Assembly: GCA_947442115.1 (NCBI GenBank) | Contig: CANEVK010000062.1 | Coordinates: 1-10,882, forward strand | DNA from: Bacteriovoracaceae bacterium | GTDB taxonomy: Bacteria; Bdellovibrionota; Bacteriovoracia; Bacteriovoracales; Bacteriovoracaceae | Reading direction: 5' to 3' | DNA length: 10,882 nt | Shown here: piece after piece, positions 7,276 to 10,882 of the stretch | Layout of the letters: every line of letters begins with the position of its first letter | Position numbering within the stretch: the stretch's first letter is position 1 | Made by a program: the position numbers and the translations under genes | Notes under the pieces: model-generated | Databases searched by the model: none | What the model was told of the DNA's origin: nothing | The model's input: only the letters and a program-made list of their open reading frames with translations

Positions 7276-7333
7276 ACTTAAAATTTAAACACTTTTAATC
7301 AAGTTTTATCATCCATCTTCCGAAAAGCAGCTT

Positions 7334-8545
7334 ATGAAAAACCTGCTTTATTTTTTTCTCTCTGTTTTATATTCCGTTCAAAATCCTACAAGTGCCCAAG
7401 ATGGACCCACGGCCACAGCAGTAGAAGTTGTTCCTTATGAAAAACTTGAATCTCATCAACTTGGAGATGCTAAGATTGAAGAACTCTCAGTAGTTTCTAA
7501 AAATCACGTGGTGAAAAGTGCTGAGAAAAATATTTTACCTGAAGAAATTGAACTTATAGATGTTGAGCTCGTTTACGAATCAGATCCAATTCCCCTGGTT
7601 CAATCTCCCTCAACTGAATCAAAAAAAATTAATGCTGAAACTCCTCTGTGCTTTCCTCAAAATACAAATCCTGTTGAACAACTCACTCAACAGGTTGATG
7701 ACATTTTAAAAAATGATCCTCCAAAGAAGAAGCGCTATATTTACTTTACTTGGGGTTATAATCGTGGCTTTCACTCAAAATCAGACGCCACATTTACCAC
7801 TAAAGATGGAACATTTACCATCCACGATGCCGTGGGATACGATCGGCAATCAAAAGATTATAGAGACTACTTATATCCTGAACGAATACCTATCCCTCAA
7901 TATAATTTAAGAGTTGGTTATAAGTTGAATGAGAAATGGGATATCGTCGCCGGTCTCGATCACATGAAATGGGTTTTTGATAATAAAGTCAAATATGAAA
8001 TCTCTGGAGACTATAATCACACACTTTTTGTTCCACATGATTCTGGTAATCCGGCCCTCTTGACGGGTCTTACTTTTGATCAAGTCAAACAAACTGGTGA
8101 TGCTCGTTGGTTAAGTTTTGAACACACCAACGGTTACAACTATGCTCACTTGGGTGCTGTTTATAAAACGAATCTCTTCACCTCAAAGAATGGTAACTTT
8201 AAAATTGAAACAGGTCTTGGAGCTGGTGCTGGTCTTATGATTCCACAAACCACAGTCAAGTATCATCAGGATGGCTGGTGGAACTGGCAAGGTGTGGATA
8301 ATAACTTTCATATCGCTGGCTTTGGCGCTCATGGAGAAGCCAAAATTCAATTTGAATATAAAAATTTTTTCATTGAGCCCGTCGTGCGAGGAACCTATAT
8401 CAAGGTCAGCAATGCCCTCGTTCAAAACAGCGGAGAAAGACTTGAGCATACTCCGATCGGATCAATCCAGTTTATCGTCCAGGGTGGATATAAAATTCCC
8501 ATTAAAGAGCGGAAAAAAAGGACTCCAAGTTCAATTGGCCCTTAA
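7334..8545 (+). CDS. Outer-membrane beta-barrel protein of unknown function
   Basis: A 403-residue protein with a signal peptide (about 1-21, PTSA then QDG). An acidic, proline-containing segment of about 110 residues follows (22-130) and has no obvious fold; a KKKR step stands at 131-134. The rest (about 133-391) alternates hydrophobic and polar residues with many aromatic and Gly positions, as in outer-membrane barrels. Visible strands include YIYFTWGYNRGF (135-146), YNLRVGYKL (190-198), WDIVAGLDHMKWVF (202-215), FKIETGLGAGAGLMI (289-303) and FIEPVVRGTYIKV (346-358). The motif LDHMKW and the phrase EHTNGYNYAHLG recall an uncharacterised barrel family that I believe also occurs in Bacteroidetes; I cannot name it. 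It lacks a TonB box and plug, so it is not a TonB-dependent receptor. It starts 58 bases after the SGNH gene with no clear Shine-Dalgarno site. A role in sugar passage is only suggested by position. Confidence 0.8.
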   Translation: MKNLLYFFLSVLYSVQNPTSAQDGPTATAVEVVPYEKLESHQLGDAKIEELSVVSKNHVVKSAEKNILPEEIELIDVELVYESDPIPLVQSPSTESKKINAETPLCFPQNTNPVEQLTQQVDDILKNDPPKKKRYIYFTWGYNRGFHSKSDATFTTKDGTFTIHDAVGYDRQSKDYRDYLYPERIPIPQYNLRVGYKLNEKWDIVAGLDHMKWVFDNKVKYEISGDYNHTLFVPHDSGNPALLTGLTFDQVKQTGDARWLSFEHTNGYNYAHLGAVYKTNLFTSKNGNFKIETGLGAGAGLMIPQTTVKYHQDGWWNWQGVDNNFHIAGFGAHGEAKIQFEYKNFFIEPVVRGTYIKVSNALVQNSGERLEHTPIGSIQFIVQGGYKIPIKERKKRTPSSIGP

Positions 8546-8552
8546 GGCCAGT
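8534..8552 (+). terminator. Small hairpin at the end of the barrel gene
   Basis: TGGCC (8536-8540) and GGCCA (8546-8550) can pair around a CTTAA loop that holds the stop codon; a G-U and an A-U pair may extend the stem. No T-run follows, so as an intrinsic terminator it is weak. Confidence 0.25.
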
Positions 8553-8562
8553 AAATGATTAT

Positions 8563-8600
8563 CTTTGATAATACTTTAAGACCTCTTTTTTCTTTGATAA
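8563..8600 (+). repeat. 10-base direct repeat upstream of the decarboxylase gene
   Basis: TCTTTGATAA occurs at 8563-8572 and again at 8591-8600, with 28 bases between start points. The second copy runs into the Shine-Dalgarno site. It may be a regulatory site pair or a chance duplication in AT-rich DNA. Confidence 0.5.
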
Positions 8601-8604
8601 GGTG
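8599..8604 (+). promoter_or_regulatory. Shine-Dalgarno site that fixes the decarboxylase start
   Basis: AAGGTG lies six bases before the ATG at 8611. The in-frame GTG at 8602 is part of this site, so it is not a likely start. Confidence 0.7.
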
Positions 8605-8610
8605 CTGATC

Positions 8611-10032
8611 ATGAAAATTGATCACATCCTTATTGATAAATGGCTAAAAAAAACACTGTCTCATATTTCAGATTATCTCAAGCAAAATAATAATCTTGAA
8701 ACCCCAGTGGTTAAGTATTCACCTCCACTTGAGCTTAAAGAAGCTCTAGATGCTTCTTTAGGTCGCCCTATGACAGAGGATGCTCTTTGGGCCGAAGTAG
8801 AAAAAATTTTAGATAAAAGTGTCAGAACAACTCATCCCCTTTTTTTAAATCAACTCTTTGGCGGATTGCAACCAGAGTCAATAAGTGCAGAATGGATGAG
8901 CACTATTCTTAACCCCACCATGGCGACCTTTGAAATTGCTCCCATGATGACGATCCTTGAGAAGGAAGTGGCAAGAAAACTCTCCAATCTCATGGGCCTT
9001 AAACTGGGTGAAGGGATTATGGTCACAGGTGGTAGTAATGCCAACCTCGTAGGTCTTTTGTGTGCCCGACAATTCAAAGTTCCAGACGTCAAAAAACGTG
9101 GTTATCAAGGCAAAAAATATACCGTCTATGTCTCTACCGAAGCTCACTACTCTTATGAGAAGGCCGTACATATTTCAGGCCTAGGGATTGATCATCTCAG
9201 ATCTGTTCGAGTGGATGAGAATGGGGCCATGGATCCCAAAATTCTGCGGGAAATGGTTCGCCAAGATATGGCCCAAGGATTTACTCCCCTGATGATTGGG
9301 GCCACGGCCGGAACCACTGTGCTGGGGGCCTTTGATCCCATTGCTGAAATTAATAAAGTCGCCCGAGAATATAATCTTTGGCTTCATGTGGATGCGGCCT
9401 GGGGTGGTGGTGCGATTCTTTCGCCCACTCATCGCCATCTTCTCAAAGGCATTCACCTCGCCGACTCTATAACCTTTGATGCTCATAAAACTCTTAATAC
9501 GGGTCTCATTGCTTCCTTTGTTCTATGCAAACACCCTGGGATGCTCAAGCAAACCAACCAAGGGGGAGGCAATGAATACATCTTCCATGATTATGATAAC
9601 TCTGACTGGGACACGGGCACCTATTCCCTTCAGTGTGGAAGAAGACCGGATATTTTTAAGCTCTGGCTATTATGGAAATCTCGTGGCGATGAGGGCATGG
9701 CCAAGATCATAGATCATCTCTTTGATCTCGCTAGTTATGCCAAAAATAAAATCGAAGATCATCCTCGGTTCAAACTAATTTCCTCTCAATTCCTCAACAA
9801 CTGTTTTCAAATTCTTCCACCCAATGAGTTTATTGATCTTAATCAATACACGCTCAAAGTTCGCACGAATCTGGTTCAGCGTGGGAAAGCACTCGTCAAC
9901 TATGTTGAGCTTCCGAATAAAACCATTTTCTTTCGCTTAGTAGCGGCCAACAACCAAACCACTCGAGAGGACCTTGATCATCTCTTTGAAGAAATTCAAG
10001 TGTCCATGACCTTAGTGGATAAAATTTGCTAA
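8611..10032 (+). CDS. Group II PLP-dependent amino-acid decarboxylase
   Basis: A 473-residue cytoplasmic enzyme of the glutamate/aspartate/cysteine-sulfinate decarboxylase group. Seen (numbering from the ATG at 8611) are GGSNAN (140-145) that holds the PLP phosphate, H179 in TEAHYS that stacks on PLP, D261 in HVDAAWGGG that pairs with the pyridine nitrogen, and K293 in DAHKTLN that forms the Schiff base. DTGTYSLQCGRRPDIFKLWLLWKSRG follows in two parts from about 334, as in the cysteine-sulfinate and glutamate decarboxylase branch. The protein forms dimers in this family and releases CO2 from an amino acid. Substrate candidates are L-aspartate (giving beta-alanine for pantothenate), glutamate or cysteine sulfinate; sequence does not settle it. 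Length is normal for the bacterial branch. It seems to be a separate unit from the sugar genes, and its stop overlaps the next gene's stop by four bases, tail to tail. Confidence 0.9.
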   Translation: MKIDHILIDKWLKKTLSHISDYLKQNNNLETPVVKYSPPLELKEALDASLGRPMTEDALWAEVEKILDKSVRTTHPLFLNQLFGGLQPESISAEWMSTILNPTMATFEIAPMMTILEKEVARKLSNLMGLKLGEGIMVTGGSNANLVGLLCARQFKVPDVKKRGYQGKKYTVYVSTEAHYSYEKAVHISGLGIDHLRSVRVDENGAMDPKILREMVRQDMAQGFTPLMIGATAGTTVLGAFDPIAEINKVAREYNLWLHVDAAWGGGAILSPTHRHLLKGIHLADSITFDAHKTLNTGLIASFVLCKHPGMLKQTNQGGGNEYIFHDYDNSDWDTGTYSLQCGRRPDIFKLWLLWKSRGDEGMAKIIDHLFDLASYAKNKIEDHPRFKLISSQFLNNCFQILPPNEFIDLNQYTLKVRTNLVQRGKALVNYVELPNKTIFFRLVAANNQTTREDLDHLFEEIQVSMTLVDKIC

Positions 10033-10601
10033 GCTGTTTTGCTTTTACCGATTAAAAGTTGACGAGGGACTGAACGCTCAAGCCAGAGCGAAAGATTTCC
10101 CACTTGGGTAAAGTCTACGGGAAGTAACTCAAAGCTCATTTCATGAGCATTCATCTCCAAGACTAAGCGATAGCGAATTAAAGTGTCTCCATGAGTTGTC
10201 ATGGTGACAAAGTCTTGAAGCTCGATATTTTTGATGTCTTGAATTTTGAGATGGGTCGCTAATTTTCTCCACATAAATGGCCCATGATAAAAAATGAGAT
10301 GATCATGCTCCACCGAGAGGCGCTGCTGATTGAAAATAACTCCTAGAAGTTGATAGATGAGAAATAATCCCAATAAGGGAAAAAAAAGCAGTGTGGATAA
10401 ATAAGGGTAAGCAAAAACGGCTTCCGTAAAAGTGCTGTAGCCTTTTCCATTAATCAATATATCACTTTGCTTGAAGGAAAATAAAATTCCCCAGGATAAG
10501 GTATTCCAAAGAGACACAAAAATAATTTGTCGTCGGATTTTACCTAACTGATAGGGATTGAGGACTGGTTTAAGGACACAAGCATCCTTCATAGCACTCA
10601 T
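10029..10601 (-). CDS. Membrane protein with two helices and a PH-like domain
   Basis: About 190 residues from the ATG at 10601. Two hydrophobic segments come first (roughly residues 25-45 and 65-90 of this form), followed by a soluble C-terminal part of about 95 residues. That part begins RLSVEHDHLIFYHGP and alternates strands before a last helix (LSLWLERSV). This layout resembles small bacterial membrane proteins with PH-like domains of unknown role; the match is by pattern and I do not recognise a named family. The start is uncertain: no good ribosome site exists, an in-frame TTG lies at 10628 and another ATG at 10592. It overlaps the decarboxylase stop by four bases and lies 44 bases downstream of a small gene on the same strand, which probably shares its transcript. 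Confidence 0.7.
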   Translation of the reverse strand: MSAMKDACVLKPVLNPYQLGKIRRQIIFVSLWNTLSWGILFSFKQSDILINGKGYSTFTEAVFAYPYLSTLLFFPLLGLFLIYQLLGVIFNQQRLSVEHDHLIFYHGPFMWRKLATHLKIQDIKNIELQDFVTMTTHGDTLIRYRLVLEMNAHEMSFELLPVDFTQVGNLSLWLERSVPRQLLIGKSKTA

Positions 10602-10645
10602 ATATGGCTTATCGGGAAAAAGCCTCAAAAAAATTTAATGAGGGA

Positions 10646-10846
10646 TTAGGTCTCTAAAAGCTCTTTGAGGGTTCCTATGAAGACATCGGTTTTCCCCGTT
10701 CTACGGCGCTTGTAAAGCCCCCATAAACGATCAAACTCCCTCTCATCGGCCAGGAGTCTTCGGGTCAAGCGCTCGAGCTCCTCTGCCGTTAGCCTATAAT
10801 CATCTTGAATCATTTTAAGGGCGAGATTGAACTCATTCAGATTCAT
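10646..10846 (-). CDS. Small charged helical protein, unknown function
   Basis: A 66-residue frame rich in Leu, Glu, Arg and Asp with a strongly helical pattern (IQDDYRLTAEELERLTRRLL and on). A basic patch, KRRRTGK, lies at residues 46-52. No signal peptide or membrane segment is seen and I do not recognise the family. Its ATG overlaps the stop of an upstream frame as ATGA, the junction used by other genes here, and it has only a weak ribosome site, so coupling to that gene is likely. This arrangement and the helical pattern argue that it is a real gene rather than a chance frame. Confidence 0.55.
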   Translation of the reverse strand: MNLNEFNLALKMIQDDYRLTAEELERLTRRLLADEREFDRLWGLYKRRRTGKTDVFIGTLKELLET

Positions 10847-10882
10847 GGAGTTATCCAGGGATGCATTTCACCCCAAAGACCC
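10843..10882 (-). CDS. C-terminal end of a gene cut by the window edge
   Basis: On the minus strand a frame open from the window edge ends in GLWGEMHPWITP and a TGA (10843-10845) that overlaps the next ATG. Only 12 codons are visible, so no function can be given. The ATGA junction is the main reason to think it is real. Confidence 0.35.
   Translation of the reverse strand, partial: GLWGEMHPWITP

Noticed and set aside
7276..7333. AT-rich gap between the esterase and barrel genes as a promoter or terminator
   Set aside because: TTAAAATTTAA is a short palindrome, but I find no stem with a T-run and no convincing -35/-10 pair.
8183..8558. Frames on both strands overlapping the barrel gene
   Set aside because: The barrel gene frame has a signal peptide and strand pattern; the other frames look like shadows.
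8878..9486. Two minus-strand frames of about 100 codons
   Set aside because: They lie opposite the decarboxylase, whose catalytic motifs prove the plus-strand frame; their translations show no motif or hydrophobic pattern.
10602..10628. TTG start that would add nine residues to the PH-like membrane protein
   Set aside because: TTG is rare, no ribosome site precedes it, and the extra residues add nothing to the fold; kept only as an alternative.

Overview
The window is compact, protein-coding bacterial DNA of about 40% G+C by eye. It carries nine convincing or likely genes plus one gene fragment at the right edge. There are no RNA genes, insertion sequences, CRISPR arrays or phage genes that I can see, and no gene-free stretch longer than about 160 bases. 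The organism is probably a Gram-negative of the Bdellovibrionota, most like the low-GC Bacteriovoracales. That is an inference from a TonB-like protein with a central motif I associate with that group, several secreted proteins with lipoprotein-free signal peptides, an outer-membrane barrel protein and the base composition. No marker gene is present to prove it.

Layout. Positions 67-2630 (minus strand) hold an exported phospholipase D-superfamily protein followed by a TonB-family protein. A 156-base divergent region with a perfect 8-bp inverted repeat separates them from a plus-strand pair at 2787-4894: a FucP-family sugar transporter and a BadF/BcrA-type sugar kinase joined by an ATGA overlap. 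The kinase runs 25 bases into a convergent minus-strand gene (4870-5229) for a stand-alone mannose-6-phosphate isomerase-type cupin. Diverging from the cupin is a plus-strand run: a secreted GH5 beta-mannanase, an SGNH hydrolase (again with an ATGA overlap) and an outer-membrane beta-barrel protein. A group II PLP-dependent decarboxylase follows (8611-10032). It meets tail to tail, with a 4-base overlap, a minus-strand membrane protein with a PH-like domain. Upstream of that are a 66-codon reading frame and the tail of a gene cut by the window edge.

How the genes may work together. Positions 2787-8545 read as a possible small beta-mannan (or acetylated glucomannan) utilisation cluster. The mannanase would cut the polymer, the SGNH hydrolase could remove acetyl groups, the barrel could sit in the outer membrane, the FucP-type symporter could import the sugar, the kinase could phosphorylate it, and the cupin isomerase could turn mannose-6-phosphate into fructose-6-phosphate. 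The individual family calls are strong. The shared pathway is an inference, since no beta-mannosidase is in view and kinases of this type more often act on N-acetylglucosamine, glucosamine or N-acetylmuramic acid. The most unusual local details are a possible 12-residue leader peptide coupled to the cupin gene, the alternating Lys/Phe tail of the mannanase, and a strong excess of the tetramer GGCC.
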